DNA of 64,000 nt from Sphingobacterium sp. (GCA_022712315.1 JALAGS010000151.1:34789-98788); one strand, 5' to 3'. Numbered from the stretch's first letter, positions 48,355-56,975 are shown. Notes: a model not told the origin generated them from the letters alone. A program made the numbers and translations.

Positions 48355-49692
48355 ATGGAAGATATGATTCTCTATAATCGGCTTCAGTTCGCTTTTACAA
48401 TTACATTCCATTACTTATTCCCTCAATTGACCATGGGTTTATCCCTCATGATCGTCTATTTCAAATGGAAATTTCTGCAGACACAAAACGAAGATTACAA
48501 CCATGCGTCAAAATTCTGGATGAAAATCTTTGCGCTGAATTTCACCATGGGTGTTGTAACTGGCATTCCGATGGAGTTTCAATTTGGCACCAACTGGGCT
48601 AAATTTTCTGAACTTACCGGTGGGATTATTGGTCAGACCTTAGCCATGGAAGGCATGTTCTCTTTTTTCCTGGAATCTTCGTTTCTGGGGATGTTTCTGT
48701 TTGGAGAGAAACTGCTCGGCCATAAACTCCATTTTTTATCCGGACTCATGGTTTTTATCGGATCTTGGGCCAGCGGCTTTCTGATTATTGCCACCCACTC
48801 CTGGATGCAGCATCCCGTTGGGTATGAAATACTCGAAAACGGCAAGTTTGTCCTCAACAACTTCAGTTCACTATTTAGCAATCCGTGGCTATGGCCCTCC
48901 TATCTCCACAATCAAGCCGCATCGTTGGTGACCAGCTCCTTTTTCGTTGCTTCGATCGGCGCGTTTTATCTGCTCAGTGACCGGCATAGCAAATTTGGAA
49001 AGATATTCGTTAAAAGCGGTGTCATCTTTGGTGCGATCTCGTCGGTGATGCTTGCATTTCCTACGGGAGACCTTGCCGCCAAAAATGTGGTTAAATACCA
49101 GCCCGCAGCATTCGCTGGTATGGAAGGGATTTTCAAAACCGAGAAAGGTGGATCAGAGATTATTCTGATTGGTCAGCCGGACATGGAAAATAAAAAATTA
49201 GACAATAAAATAGCGGTACCGAATGTATTAAGTTTCCTCACTTATCAACGCTGGGATGCAGAAATTAAAGGACTAAATGAGTTTGATCAGTCTTTGCATC
49301 CAACCAACGTGCCGGGACTGTATTACAGTTATCATATTATGGTCGGTCTGGGTACGATATTTATCGGAATTATGGTTCTTGGAGCACTTTTGCTCTGGCG
49401 GAATAAACTCTATCAAACCAAGTGGTTGTTATGGATTATCATGTTTATGATCCCTTTTCCCTACATCGCCAATACCGCCGGATGGTATACAGCAGAGCTC
49501 GGACGGCAGCCCTGGCTCGTCTATAATTTAATGCGGATGGTCGACGGGGTCTCACCTACCGTATCTTCCGGCAACACCTTATTTACCTTTCTGGGTTTCG
49601 TCGGATTATATATCCTGTTGGGACTGCTCTTCTTGATGTTAGTCTTAAAAATTATTAGAAAAGGTCCTGAAACAACAGTTGCATTAACCTAA
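48355..49692 (+). CDS. cydA: Cytochrome bd ubiquinol oxidase subunit I
   Basis: 445 residues, with nine membrane helices expected. Conserved residues of the bd oxidase are visible: heme b595/d ligand His19 (TFHYLFPQ), Glu99 and Glu107 (AMEGMFSFFLES), His185 (YLHNQAA) and probable Met329 (SYHIMVGLG) for heme b558, and the GRQPW motif. It is shorter than the E. coli protein because the extended Q-loop is absent, as in many Bacteroidota. With CydB it reduces oxygen to water at low oxygen tension using menaquinol or ubiquinol. cydB follows after 6 bp. No CydX-type peptide was found. Confidence 0.97.
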   Translation: MEDMILYNRLQFAFTITFHYLFPQLTMGLSLMIVYFKWKFLQTQNEDYNHASKFWMKIFALNFTMGVVTGIPMEFQFGTNWAKFSELTGGIIGQTLAMEGMFSFFLESSFLGMFLFGEKLLGHKLHFLSGLMVFIGSWASGFLIIATHSWMQHPVGYEILENGKFVLNNFSSLFSNPWLWPSYLHNQAASLVTSSFFVASIGAFYLLSDRHSKFGKIFVKSGVIFGAISSVMLAFPTGDLAAKNVVKYQPAAFAGMEGIFKTEKGGSEIILIGQPDMENKKLDNKIAVPNVLSFLTYQRWDAEIKGLNEFDQSLHPTNVPGLYYSYHIMVGLGTIFIGIMVLGALLLWRNKLYQTKWLLWIIMFMIPFPYIANTAGWYTAELGRQPWLVYNLMRMVDGVSPTVSSGNTLFTFLGFVGLYILLGLLFLMLVLKIIRKGPETTVALT

Positions 49693-49698
49693 TTAGCT

Positions 49699-50775
49699 AT
49701 GGAAATATTCTGGTTTATCGTATTAACTTTCATGCTGGGAATTTATATTGTACTCGACGGGTACGATTTTGGGGCGGGAATTGTCCATCTGTTCTTCGCG
49801 AAGACCGAAGAGGAAAAAAAAGCTGTAACAAATTCCATTGGACCATTTTGGGATGCCAATGAAGTATGGCTCATTGCTTCCGGAGGGGTATTATTTTTTG
49901 CTTTTCCTACACTCTACGCTTCTTCGTTCAGTGGATTTTACCTGCCACTCATGCTTGTATTATGGCTGCTTATTTTTAGAGCGATAAGTCTCGAGCTAAG
50001 GGGCCAGGTTCACCACCGCCTTTGGGAAGCTTTATGGGACAGAGCCTTTGGCCTTGCAAGCTTATTGCTCGCGCTTTTCTTTGGCGCAGCCCTAGGAAAT
50101 GTCGTCCGGGGAGTCAACCTGGGTATGGTGGAAAATGGTGTATCGACGCAAGAACCACATTATTTCTTCTTAGCACTTTGGAATCCGACATTTGACCCTT
50201 TAGCCCAGCATCAAGGCATTATAGACTGGTTCACCATTATATTAGGTCTGGTCGCCGTAGTTACCTTAACAATTCACGGTGCAGGATGGGTAATCCTGAA
50301 AACGTCAAGCACACTCAACACTAGATTAAAAAACATTATTTTTAAACTCAATTTTGTCCTGCTTATTCTGGTCATCCTATCGGCCTACGTATGGCACTAT
50401 GTAAAACCGATCTCCTTAAACAATCTTCAAAATCATTATTGGCTTTGGATATTTCCGCTTATCGCAACAGTTGGATTGCTTGGCCAATTTTGGATCCGAA
50501 CATTTAAAAGAGATGGTACCGGTTTTTTATTTTCATCACTTTTTATATTAGGCAGTTTTGCGACCACTGTTGCGTCCATGTTCCCCATACTGTTACCTTC
50601 AACGAATGGCGTAAATCCTTCCTTGACCATTCAAAATGCCGCAGCACATGAATATGGTCTTTCGGTCGGTTTAGGCTGGTTTATGTTTGCAGCTATTTTG
50701 GTGGTAGCCTATTTCATCATCCAATTTAGGGTGTTCAAAGGTAAACTGGATGACGTAGGTTATGGCGAACACTAA
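49699..50775 (+). CDS. cydB: Cytochrome bd ubiquinol oxidase subunit II
   Basis: 358 residues, about eight or nine membrane helices. The opening FMLGIYIVLDGYDFGAGIVHLF and the block IGPFWDANEVWLIASGGVLFFAFP are diagnostic for CydB. It completes the bd oxidase with CydA, in the same operon. It ends 14 bp before the convergent response-regulator gene and no terminator hairpin is visible there. Confidence 0.97.
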   Translation: MEIFWFIVLTFMLGIYIVLDGYDFGAGIVHLFFAKTEEEKKAVTNSIGPFWDANEVWLIASGGVLFFAFPTLYASSFSGFYLPLMLVLWLLIFRAISLELRGQVHHRLWEALWDRAFGLASLLLALFFGAALGNVVRGVNLGMVENGVSTQEPHYFFLALWNPTFDPLAQHQGIIDWFTIILGLVAVVTLTIHGAGWVILKTSSTLNTRLKNIIFKLNFVLLILVILSAYVWHYVKPISLNNLQNHYWLWIFPLIATVGLLGQFWIRTFKRDGTGFLFSSLFILGSFATTVASMFPILLPSTNGVNPSLTIQNAAAHEYGLSVGLGWFMFAAILVVAYFIIQFRVFKGKLDDVGYGEH

Positions 50776-50789
50776 GTAATCGTTTTTTA

Positions 50790-51413
50790 TTAAAGCCCCA
50801 ATAGTTTATGTTTCAACGCAAGCTGAACAAGTTCTATCATGTTTTTTACTGTAAATTTAGTCAATAGATTGCGTCGATGTGTTTCCACTGTAACCGGACT
50901 TAAAAACAGCTGTTCAGCGATCTGATTCGTCGTAAGACCATTTGAGATCAGGATCAAAATCTCCTTTTCACGCTGCGTAAGCCGGGGAAGGCTCTTCATC
51001 GTAGAAACTGCACCAGTATATAATTCTTTTGCACGATCACAGATGGCTTCTCTGCCTTCGAGCCCCAGCTGTACACAGTCCAGAAACTCGCTGTTGGACA
51101 CGTCCTTTAAAATATAACCATTTCCTCCAGCCTGCATAAACTGAAAAATAAGGTTGCCATCGGCCAGATTACTCAACGCAACAATGGGAATCAAAGGAAA
51201 CAGCTTCCTTACCTGTGCACAGACCTCCACTCCGCTGGTATTCAGCAGCTGCATATCCATCAGCAACAGGTCAGCTTTGGTTGTATTTAGAAATTCAATC
51301 AATGATACCTCTTCCAAAAAAGGATATACCCGATACCCATCCTGATTATTGAGAAAAGAAACAACTCCTTCCAACAATAAGGGATGATCGTCTAACACTG
51401 CAATTACCTTCAT
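50790..51413 (-). CDS. LuxR/NarL-type response regulator
   Basis: 207 residues: receiver domain (1-120) with acidic pocket VLDDHP and phosphoacceptor Asp53 (LLLMDMQL), then a LuxR helix-turn-helix at about 143-200 (LTQREKEILILISNGLTTNQIAEQLFLSPVTVETHRRNLLTKF). The partner kinase gene ends 12 bp upstream on the same strand, so the two form a two-component system. Targets are not visible from the sequence. Confidence 0.95.
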   Translation of the reverse strand: MKVIAVLDDHPLLLEGVVSFLNNQDGYRVYPFLEEVSLIEFLNTTKADLLLMDMQLLNTSGVEVCAQVRKLFPLIPIVALSNLADGNLIFQFMQAGGNGYILKDVSNSEFLDCVQLGLEGREAICDRAKELYTGAVSTMKSLPRLTQREKEILILISNGLTTNQIAEQLFLSPVTVETHRRNLLTKFTVKNMIELVQLALKHKLLGL

Positions 51414-51425
51414 GACTCCGCTTAT

Positions 51426-53393
51426 TTAAACAGTTACACCAATCTCGATTTGGGTTCCGGATCCGAGCTTGCTCTGAATGTCAATTGATCCATTGATCCA
51501 TTTAACCCTATTTACCATATTATTTAATCCCAATCCATAATTTAATACGGAGGAATCGAAGCCTTTGCCATTATCCTCCACGAGTATATGTAATATTTCT
51601 TCCGATTTACTTACCTGAACAATAATCGAATCTGCATTGGCATACTTTAGTGCATTTGAAATGGCTTCCTGAACAATTCGGTATATGACCAATCCCTTCT
51701 GAAAATCCACATTCAATTCAGGTTCGTAGTTCTCAAACTGGATCGAAACATGACTATTTTTCATCGCCACGCACAACTGCTCCAAGGCTGCTATCAATCC
51801 AAACTGACGCAATGATTCGGGCATCAGATTATGTGATATCCGCCTGACTTCCCCTAAAATGTCATTCAGCCTCTGAGGTACTTCATCGGTCAAGATTGTA
51901 CTCTTTGCTACGTCGCCGGCAATCTTAAATTTTAAGCCTGTTAACATGCCACCTATGCTATCGTGCAGATCCTGAGCAATACGCTGCCGCTCCTGCTCCT
52001 CCCCCTTGAGCATAGATTCTGAAATTTGCAGTTGCTTTTCCTTTTCCAGTTTCTCCAATACTATTTCGTGGTTGAGCTGTATCTGTGTATTGAGCTTCCG
52101 TTGTTTTCTGTAGAAAAAAGCAACAAATAGCACAATAAAGAAAAGCAAAATGGCAATACCCAAAACTAGAAAAATCCGAAATTGGTTCCGGTCCTTTTCT
52201 GCGCGCAGATTCAGAATCTCTTTTTCTTTTTCAACGGTCTTATACTTCGTCTCCATCTCATTCATTTTTTCCAGCAGTTGGACCTTTTGAATGCTATCGG
52301 ATAGTTTATTTGCCATTGTTGACATCTTCAGTGCATCCTGATAGTTACCCATCAGCTCATTTACACCCGCCAGTTGACTATATACAATTTTACTATTATA
52401 AAGATCCCGGGTCAATAAGCCATTTTTTACGATTTCCTCCAGCTGCAGTTTAGCATCGGCATACTTTTTCTGCAGGAGGTACACATTAAACTTTCTGAAC
52501 CGCATCATCTGGAATAATTTCCAATTGTTCATTTTCACCGACCAATCCAACCCGATATCCAATAAGCGAAGTGCTTCATCGGTGTTCTGTTTTGTCGTAA
52601 AGTAAAGCGCCTCATTGTAATAGTAATTGGGCAATTGGGAAGAATTTGGGTAATCTTTCAACAGCTGTTTGACCTTGTCCAATAATGCTCTTGCTTCTTT
52701 GGATTTGACTTGATAGCAATAATTACTGACTGCATTGAGATAAGCCACCACAAGTGCAGCACTCGGTGGTTGCTGTTCGAGCTGTTTGATCGCCAATTGA
52801 TGGTATTCATCAGCTTTTGCAAGCTGGTTGGACGACATAAATGTCATGCCGATCATCGTATTTATACTACCTTCCATGATGGGATCATGTGCTTTGGCAT
52901 ATGGCAGGCACTTCCCGTTGAGAATATCCAGAAAATCAGCAAATCCTTTTTTAGGAAATCGAATCAGCCCCAAATTATACCATGCTTTGGCCAAAAGTCC
53001 CTGCTGAAAGGGCTTTTGTATATTTACAAGCAGATCTACACATCTTTGGGCTTCAATTCCAGCGTTTTTACTATCCAGAAATTGTCCATAATAATAGCTT
53101 TTATAAAGTGCCCCCATCGCCTGTAAGCTCCGGAATGGTTTGGCCAAACGCTCCCCCTTTCGCATATGATCCCAAAATTTGGTCGTATCCCTAAATCTAT
53201 AGTAATCTGCCAAATAAAAACATTGCATGGCTTTCACACTGTCGTCCGAACTTGTCATCAATAGTTTTTCTGCATCAGTTCGAGATTTGTTCTCATCCAA
53301 TGGCAGAAAACTCTGGGCAGCTACAGCATGTACAGTAAAGTATACTATAAAAAACGCAATTATCCTCGTTAACTCTTTCAACTGAAACATCAT
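51426..53393 (-). CDS. TPR-containing sensor histidine kinase (HisKA_3/NarX-like)
   Basis: 655 residues. A signal peptide (to about 26) is followed by periplasmic TPR-like helices (about 60-390), one membrane helix (about 408-430) and a coiled coil. Then come the dimerisation/phosphoacceptor box EEQERQRIAQDLHDSIGGML (His477) and an ATPase domain with VQEAISNALKYANA, VEDNGKGFD and YGLGLNNM. This layout is common in Bacteroidota. It phosphorylates the LuxR-type regulator encoded directly downstream. The stimulus is unknown. Confidence 0.94.
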   Translation of the reverse strand: MMFQLKELTRIIAFFIVYFTVHAVAAQSFLPLDENKSRTDAEKLLMTSSDDSVKAMQCFYLADYYRFRDTTKFWDHMRKGERLAKPFRSLQAMGALYKSYYYGQFLDSKNAGIEAQRCVDLLVNIQKPFQQGLLAKAWYNLGLIRFPKKGFADFLDILNGKCLPYAKAHDPIMEGSINTMIGMTFMSSNQLAKADEYHQLAIKQLEQQPPSAALVVAYLNAVSNYCYQVKSKEARALLDKVKQLLKDYPNSSQLPNYYYNEALYFTTKQNTDEALRLLDIGLDWSVKMNNWKLFQMMRFRKFNVYLLQKKYADAKLQLEEIVKNGLLTRDLYNSKIVYSQLAGVNELMGNYQDALKMSTMANKLSDSIQKVQLLEKMNEMETKYKTVEKEKEILNLRAEKDRNQFRIFLVLGIAILLFFIVLFVAFFYRKQRKLNTQIQLNHEIVLEKLEKEKQLQISESMLKGEEQERQRIAQDLHDSIGGMLTGLKFKIAGDVAKSTILTDEVPQRLNDILGEVRRISHNLMPESLRQFGLIAALEQLCVAMKNSHVSIQFENYEPELNVDFQKGLVIYRIVQEAISNALKYANADSIIVQVSKSEEILHILVEDNGKGFDSSVLNYGLGLNNMVNRVKWINGSIDIQSKLGSGTQIEIGVTV

Positions 53394-53743
53394 TAATCCA
53401 ATATCTTATATCATTTAAACAATTAACTAAATGGGGCCTTTTCAGCCAATAGTTTCATAATATGAATACGGAAAGTCTTCTGGTGGTTCAAGACTTCTAT
53501 CTACCTCAAATTTCCCGCCGATCAGACTTCATCAAAGCCAACAGTAGAAAATATAGACCGGAAAACCGCATAATAAATGGCGGGTCCAAAAAACAAAGAT
53601 ATATCTCCGCGATGAATTGCTAAAGACATTCTTCTACTTTTTTGAAATTAATTGTCAACATAAGGATAGGCTAATCTATTTAAATACAGGCTAAAATACT
53701 TCCGTTGAAAAAAACGCCTCTCGAGCTATCGGGAGGCGTTTTT
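53394..53743. other. Intergenic region upstream of the kinase gene
   Basis: 350 bp without a gene. It holds a possible kinase promoter at 53594-53601, a small 7-bp hairpin at 53473-53496 of unclear meaning, and the terminator of the reductase operon at its right end. Confidence 0.5.
53594..53601 (-). promoter_or_regulatory. Candidate -7 box of the kinase operon
   Basis: On the minus strand, TATCTTTG matches TAnnTTTG exactly. The -33 position about 20 bp upstream has only TTTAG. The leader would be about 200 nt. Confidence 0.35.
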
Positions 53744-53745
53744 TT
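53708..53745 (-). terminator. Terminator of the sodA operon
   Basis: AAAAAAACGCCTC (53708-53720) pairs with GAGGCGTTTTTTT (53733-53745), extended inward to a GCTA loop. The A and T tracts make it bidirectional. The stop codon of the FMN reductase gene begins inside its tract. Confidence 0.9.
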
Positions 53746-54298
53746 AACGATATGTGCTGCTCTTTTTCGTCGCAATATCGATCAGCAAATCCAATTTACA
53801 CTGATAGGCCGAAGAAATAACACTTGGATTATCGGACTCAAAAAGTGCCGATTTCATGATAGGGACACTAAAGGGCAATGTCCAGGCGCGAAGTGATTTT
53901 GCGATCGCATCCATAGCATTGATCCCTTGCAGCGCATGTACACCATCGGCCCAGCAAACCAGTCCAATATGTTTGTCCGTCAGATAAGCGGGTTTGTTCT
54001 GGGCACTCACTTCTAGCCAGTCCAGACAGTTCTTCATGACGCCGGGAATACTTCCGTGATATAAAGGAGACAACCAAAAATGCACATCTGCCTCAAGAAA
54101 TAAGTTATTCATTATCTTTACTGCATTAGGCACGCGGTTGAGACTCAGATCAAATAAAGGTATCCCGCTGTCAGCTAGATTAAAAATCGTGTTATCGATG
54201 CCTATTTGGTTCAATTTTTCGGAAAAATAATTCGACAGTTTTCCCGATGTAGATTCTTGCCTTCTTTCCAAGGCACCGTTAAATATCAATGCTTTCAT
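53744..54298 (-). CDS. NADPH-dependent FMN reductase-like flavoprotein
   Basis: 184 residues with a flavodoxin-like fold. The phosphate-binding loop near the N-terminus (FNGALERRQESTSGKL) and the FMN_red motif SPLYHGSIPGVMKNCLDWL (about 77-95) place it in the NADPH-dependent FMN reductase/quinone reductase group. It is cytoplasmic and probably a two-electron reductase. Its start overlaps the DUF2480 stop by one base (TAATG), so translation is coupled. It is third in the sodA operon, suggesting a role in redox stress (inference). Confidence 0.88.
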   Translation of the reverse strand: MKALIFNGALERRQESTSGKLSNYFSEKLNQIGIDNTIFNLADSGIPLFDLSLNRVPNAVKIMNNLFLEADVHFWLSPLYHGSIPGVMKNCLDWLEVSAQNKPAYLTDKHIGLVCWADGVHALQGINAMDAIAKSLRAWTLPFSVPIMKSALFESDNPSVISSAYQCKLDLLIDIATKKSSTYR

Positions 54299-54795
54299 TA
54301 TACTTTACTTTTTTTAAAAATAACTTTAGGCATACCCACCTCACCATACATCAGCGTTTGTACAATCGGAACCAAACGTTCTGTTGCTACCATATAAAGT
54401 GATGCCGGGATATCCGGACGGGCTCGTACAACAACTTTTTGGTTCTGAAAATGCGATAAATCCACCGATCGAAAAGCCTGCCTCCATAGGTCTATGGCCA
54501 GTTCCTCGGCATCCTTAAAATCGTAATAAGCTGCAATAGGATGAAGTTTCTCCGCCAGGGTCATATAGACCCAAGGCGGGATAATTGCATCAACAGAACA
54601 GCTGATGGCAACGGCTTTATTCGCAAAAACGGACCAATCCACGGCCGCCAAAGCTTCTCTAAATTCCTTTTCTCTGACGATAGCCTCTTGATAAAGCAAT
54701 ACTTTGATATCAAAGCTTTCGATCGTCAGGTTGGTCTTAAAATTGATCAGATCTAAGGCCAATATGCCCGTGTTTTCAACTTTATTTACAAACAT
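54298..54795 (-). CDS. DUF2480 family protein
   Basis: 165 residues without membrane segments. The sequence matches the Bacteroidota family DUF2480: NKVENTGILALDL at the start, REKEFREALAAVDWS, VAISCSVDAIIPPWVYMTLA in the middle and VVVRARPDIP with TLMYGEVGMPKV at the end. Its biochemical function is unknown. It starts 7 bp after the sodA stop and overlaps the reductase start by one base, so the three are co-expressed. A role linked to oxidative or Fe-S stress is inferred from context only. Confidence 0.85.
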   Translation of the reverse strand: MFVNKVENTGILALDLINFKTNLTIESFDIKVLLYQEAIVREKEFREALAAVDWSVFANKAVAISCSVDAIIPPWVYMTLAEKLHPIAAYYDFKDAEELAIDLWRQAFRSVDLSHFQNQKVVVRARPDIPASLYMVATERLVPIVQTLMYGEVGMPKVIFKKSKV

Positions 54796-54802
54796 GTCGT
54801 CT

Positions 54803-55429
54803 TTACACCAAACTAGCGATTACCGCTTCATATTTTTGTTCCACAACAGACCAATCCAAAACTGACCAAAATGCATCCAAATAGTCCGCTCTTTTATTCT
54901 GATATTTCAAATAGTAAGCATGCTCCCAGACATCGACCCCCAAAATAGGGAAACCTCTGCTGGTCAGTTGCGTATCCATCAACGGATTATCCTGATTTGG
55001 AGTAGCTGCTACACCCAAAGCCCCCGAGTTCTTGACATAAAGCCAGGACCAGCCCGAACCAAATTGCCCAAGTCCTGCATTTTTTATCTGGGCTTTGAGC
55101 TGATCCAAAGAACCGAAGGCTGCGTTTATTTCATCCGCTAATTTTCCTGTGGGTACCGTTTGTGGATTGGGCGATAAAATTTCCCAAAATAACGTGTGGT
55201 TAAAATGACCGCCAGCATTATTTCGGACCGCTGGACCATATTCGCTGACCTTTACCAAAATATCCGATAATTCGCCGGCTTCGCTTTCCTTTCCTTCTAA
55301 TGCCTTATTGAGATTGTCGACATAGGCTTGATGATGCTTTTGATGATGAATCGTCATGGTCTCACGATCAAAATGAGGCTCAAGCGCCGCATAGGCATAT
55401 GGTAACTGGGGTAATTGAAATTTGTGCAT
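54803..55429 (-). CDS. sodA: Superoxide dismutase, Mn/Fe family
   Basis: 208 residues from ATG 55429, just downstream of a clear promoter; the longer frame to 55510 would cross that promoter. Metal ligands are His28 (IHHQKHHQ), His78 (GGHFNHTLFW), Asp166 and His170 (DVWEHAYY). Gln146 in ATPNQDNPL is the residue typical of Mn-type enzymes, so Mn or cambialistic use is likely. It converts superoxide to peroxide and oxygen in the cytoplasm. It heads an operon with DUF2480 and an FMN reductase. A 13-bp inverted repeat overlaps its -33 box, which implies repression. Confidence 0.97.
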   Translation of the reverse strand: MHKFQLPQLPYAYAALEPHFDRETMTIHHQKHHQAYVDNLNKALEGKESEAGELSDILVKVSEYGPAVRNNAGGHFNHTLFWEILSPNPQTVPTGKLADEINAAFGSLDQLKAQIKNAGLGQFGSGWSWLYVKNSGALGVAATPNQDNPLMDTQLTSRGFPILGVDVWEHAYYLKYQNKRADYLDAFWSVLDWSVVEQKYEAVIASLV

Positions 55430-55453
55430 AGTTTTATTGTTTTTATGATAAGT

Positions 55454-55484
55454 CAAAACTAGAGAATCCATTTTAATAAAACAA
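55454..55484 (-). promoter_or_regulatory. sodA promoter
   Basis: On the minus strand, TTG at 55484-55482, 20 bp, then TAGTTTTG at 55461-55454 match the Bacteroidota promoter. The start of transcription would be near 55450. Confidence 0.75.
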
Positions 55485-55504
55485 CCATTTAGTTGTTTTA
55501 TTAA
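55473..55504. promoter_or_regulatory. Palindromic operator over the sodA promoter
   Basis: TTAATAAAACAAC (55473-55485) and GTTGTTTTATTAA (55492-55504) are perfect 13-bp inverted repeats around a 6-nt centre. They cover the -33 box of sodA. Half of the site (ATAAAACAAC) recurs at 55583-55592, in front of the divergent regulator gene. The product of that gene is the likely ligand. Confidence 0.65.
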
Positions 55505-55564
55505 AGTCATAAAAATACCAAACCCTCGTGTTACGCCCTACTTTAGAACAAAAAATAAAAACAC

Positions 55565-55592
55565 TACCTTTGTTGAAAGTCTATAAAACAAC
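55565..55592 (+). promoter_or_regulatory. Promoter and half-operator of the divergent regulator
   Basis: TACCTTTG at 55565-55572 matches the -7 consensus; the -33 position has TTTA 20 bp upstream. The half-site ATAAAACAAC at 55583-55592 lies just past the expected start of transcription, suggesting autoregulation. Confidence 0.55.
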
Positions 55593-55606
55593 TTTTTTAT
55601 TGTCAA

Positions 55607-56233
55607 ATGCAGAAGAGTCCAGCTGATCGAATATTAATGTTCTTAAAAATGCGCCGGGAAGCCACAGCAGCTTTAATTGCAACAGAATTGGCGATAACAA
55701 AAGAAGGTGCCCGTAAACATTTATTGAACCTCGCAAATCAGAACCTGATTGTATCCAACAGCCGAAGCGAAGGTATAGGCCGTCCTTCAACTTACTACAG
55801 TCTGTCTCCACAGGGCATGGCAAGATTTCCGGATAGTCACGCCGACATTACGGTACAGTTGTTACAATCGATTAAACAAGTACTTGGCGAGAATGCGCTT
55901 GATCTGCTGATCAGCGATAGAGAGTCTAAAGTATACCAGAAATATGCCCATGCTATCACGGGTACTGAATCTATTGAAAAAAAACTTGAGGTAATTGCCG
56001 CTAAGCGGACTGAGGAAGGCTATATGGCCGAATGGAGAAAAGAAAGTGACCATTATCTTCTCATTGAAAATCATTGCCCGATATGTGCAGCGGCAACCGA
56101 GTGTCAGGGATTTTGCCGTTCAGAACTGAATAATTTCCAACAATTGATCGGTCCGGCCTATGTGATCAGCAGAACGGAATACATGATCGACAGTGCTCCG
56201 CGCTGTACGTATCGCATCATGAAAAAGAAATAA
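55607..56233 (+). CDS. SufR-like (COG2345) winged-helix regulator with cysteine cluster
   Basis: 208 residues. An N-terminal winged helix (about 5-70: LIATELAITKEGARKHLLNL, wing SEGIGRPSTYYSLSPQG) is joined by a helical linker to a C-terminal domain with five cysteines: Cys157, Cys160, Cys166, Cys170 and Cys200 (ENHCPICAAATECQGFC, RCTYRI). This arrangement is that of SufR-type regulators that sense Fe-S cluster status, so it probably holds a cluster that oxidation can damage (inference). It is divergent from sodA, and a palindrome with a repeated half-site lies between them. It likely represses both genes. Confidence 0.87.
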   Translation: MQKSPADRILMFLKMRREATAALIATELAITKEGARKHLLNLANQNLIVSNSRSEGIGRPSTYYSLSPQGMARFPDSHADITVQLLQSIKQVLGENALDLLISDRESKVYQKYAHAITGTESIEKKLEVIAAKRTEEGYMAEWRKESDHYLLIENHCPICAAATECQGFCRSELNNFQQLIGPAYVISRTEYMIDSAPRCTYRIMKKK

Positions 56234-56272
56234 AGCAGCCCCAGCTAAAAACACAGCAAATAAATTAATAAT

Positions 56273-56286
56273 ATACCAAAAAGTAT
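56273..56286. promoter_or_regulatory. TetR operator candidate at the tetR promoter
   Basis: ATACC-AAAA-AGTAT has the same 14-bp layout as the site at 56932. It ends 4 bp before the -7 box of the tetR gene, fitting autorepression. Confidence 0.5.
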
Positions 56287-56290
56287 TTTT

Positions 56291-56298
56291 TATATTTG
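56291..56298 (+). promoter_or_regulatory. -7 box of the tetR gene
   Basis: TATATTTG matches TAnnTTTG and gives a leader of about 20 nt to the ATG at 56321. The -33 region is weak. Confidence 0.55.
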
Positions 56299-56320
56299 CA
56301 TCAAAATACGCAGAATAATT

Positions 56321-56914
56321 ATGTCAAAAGCAGAGCAGACCCGACAGTTCATTATTGAAAAAACGGCACCGATCTTTAATAAGAAAGGTTACTTTGCTAC
56401 TTCCCTGTCAGATATCACCACGGCTACCGGTTTAACCAAGGGGAGTATTTATGGTAATTTTAAAGATAAAGACGACCTAGCCATTCATGTCTATAGTTAT
56501 CAGAGTAAAAAAATAGCGGAAGCCGTAAATCAGCAGATTACACAGCAAAAAACAGCACTAAAAAAACTATTCTCTTTCCTAGATTTTTATAAAGACAACT
56601 TTAAATCCATTGCAGCTTCTGGCGGCTGTCCAATGATGAATGCTGCGGTTGAAGCAGATGATTCTTTATCTTTTCTAACGCCAAAAGTCAGACGTTCATT
56701 TGACCTCTGGCGTCAGCGTTTAATCCTGATTCTGGAGGAAGGAGTAACGAACGGAGAATTTAAGCAAGATGTTTCTACTGAAAATTACGCCATTACATTT
56801 ATGGCAATGATCGAGGGCGGAATTTTGCTATCAAAAATTACCGGAAGAGGAAAAGACTTAGCAATTGTCTTAGATAAAATGAGGGAAATGATTGATCGGG
56901 AGATCAAAAGCTAG
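56321..56914 (+). CDS. TetR-family transcriptional regulator
   Basis: 197 residues: N-terminal TetR helix-turn-helix (about 10-55; KGYFATSLSDITTATGLTKGSIYGNFKDKDDL), then an all-helical ligand domain with SGGCPMMNAAVEADD near 105, typical of the TetR_C subgroup that responds to small hydrophobic or electrophilic compounds. The FabF-like gene follows after 61 bp on the same strand. Matching palindromes lie in front of both genes, so it probably represses itself and that ketosynthase (inference). Confidence 0.93.
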   Translation: MSKAEQTRQFIIEKTAPIFNKKGYFATSLSDITTATGLTKGSIYGNFKDKDDLAIHVYSYQSKKIAEAVNQQITQQKTALKKLFSFLDFYKDNFKSIAASGGCPMMNAAVEADDSLSFLTPKVRRSFDLWRQRLILILEEGVTNGEFKQDVSTENYAITFMAMIEGGILLSKITGRGKDLAIVLDKMREMIDREIKS

Positions 56915-56931
56915 TTTTTTTATAAAAACAA

Positions 56932-56945
56932 ATACCAATCGGTAT
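56932..56945. promoter_or_regulatory. TetR operator candidate before the ketosynthase gene
   Basis: ATACC-AATC-GGTAT is a perfect 5-bp inverted repeat with a 4-nt centre, a common TetR site shape, 30 bp before the FabF-like start. Confidence 0.5.
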
Positions 56946-56975
56946 ATTATTGGATTAATATTAAAATAAAAAGAG

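Noticed and set aside
52710..53126. 138-codon open frame on the + strand
   Set aside because: Antisense to the TPR region of the histidine kinase; no recognisable domain.
53473..53496. 7-bp inverted repeat upstream of the kinase gene as an operator
   Set aside because: Short, with a 10-nt centre and no second copy; not distinguishable from chance in AT-rich DNA.
55430..55510. Extended N-terminus of superoxide dismutase
   Set aside because: The extra 27 codons cover the sodA promoter and operator. Family length and start fit ATG 55429.
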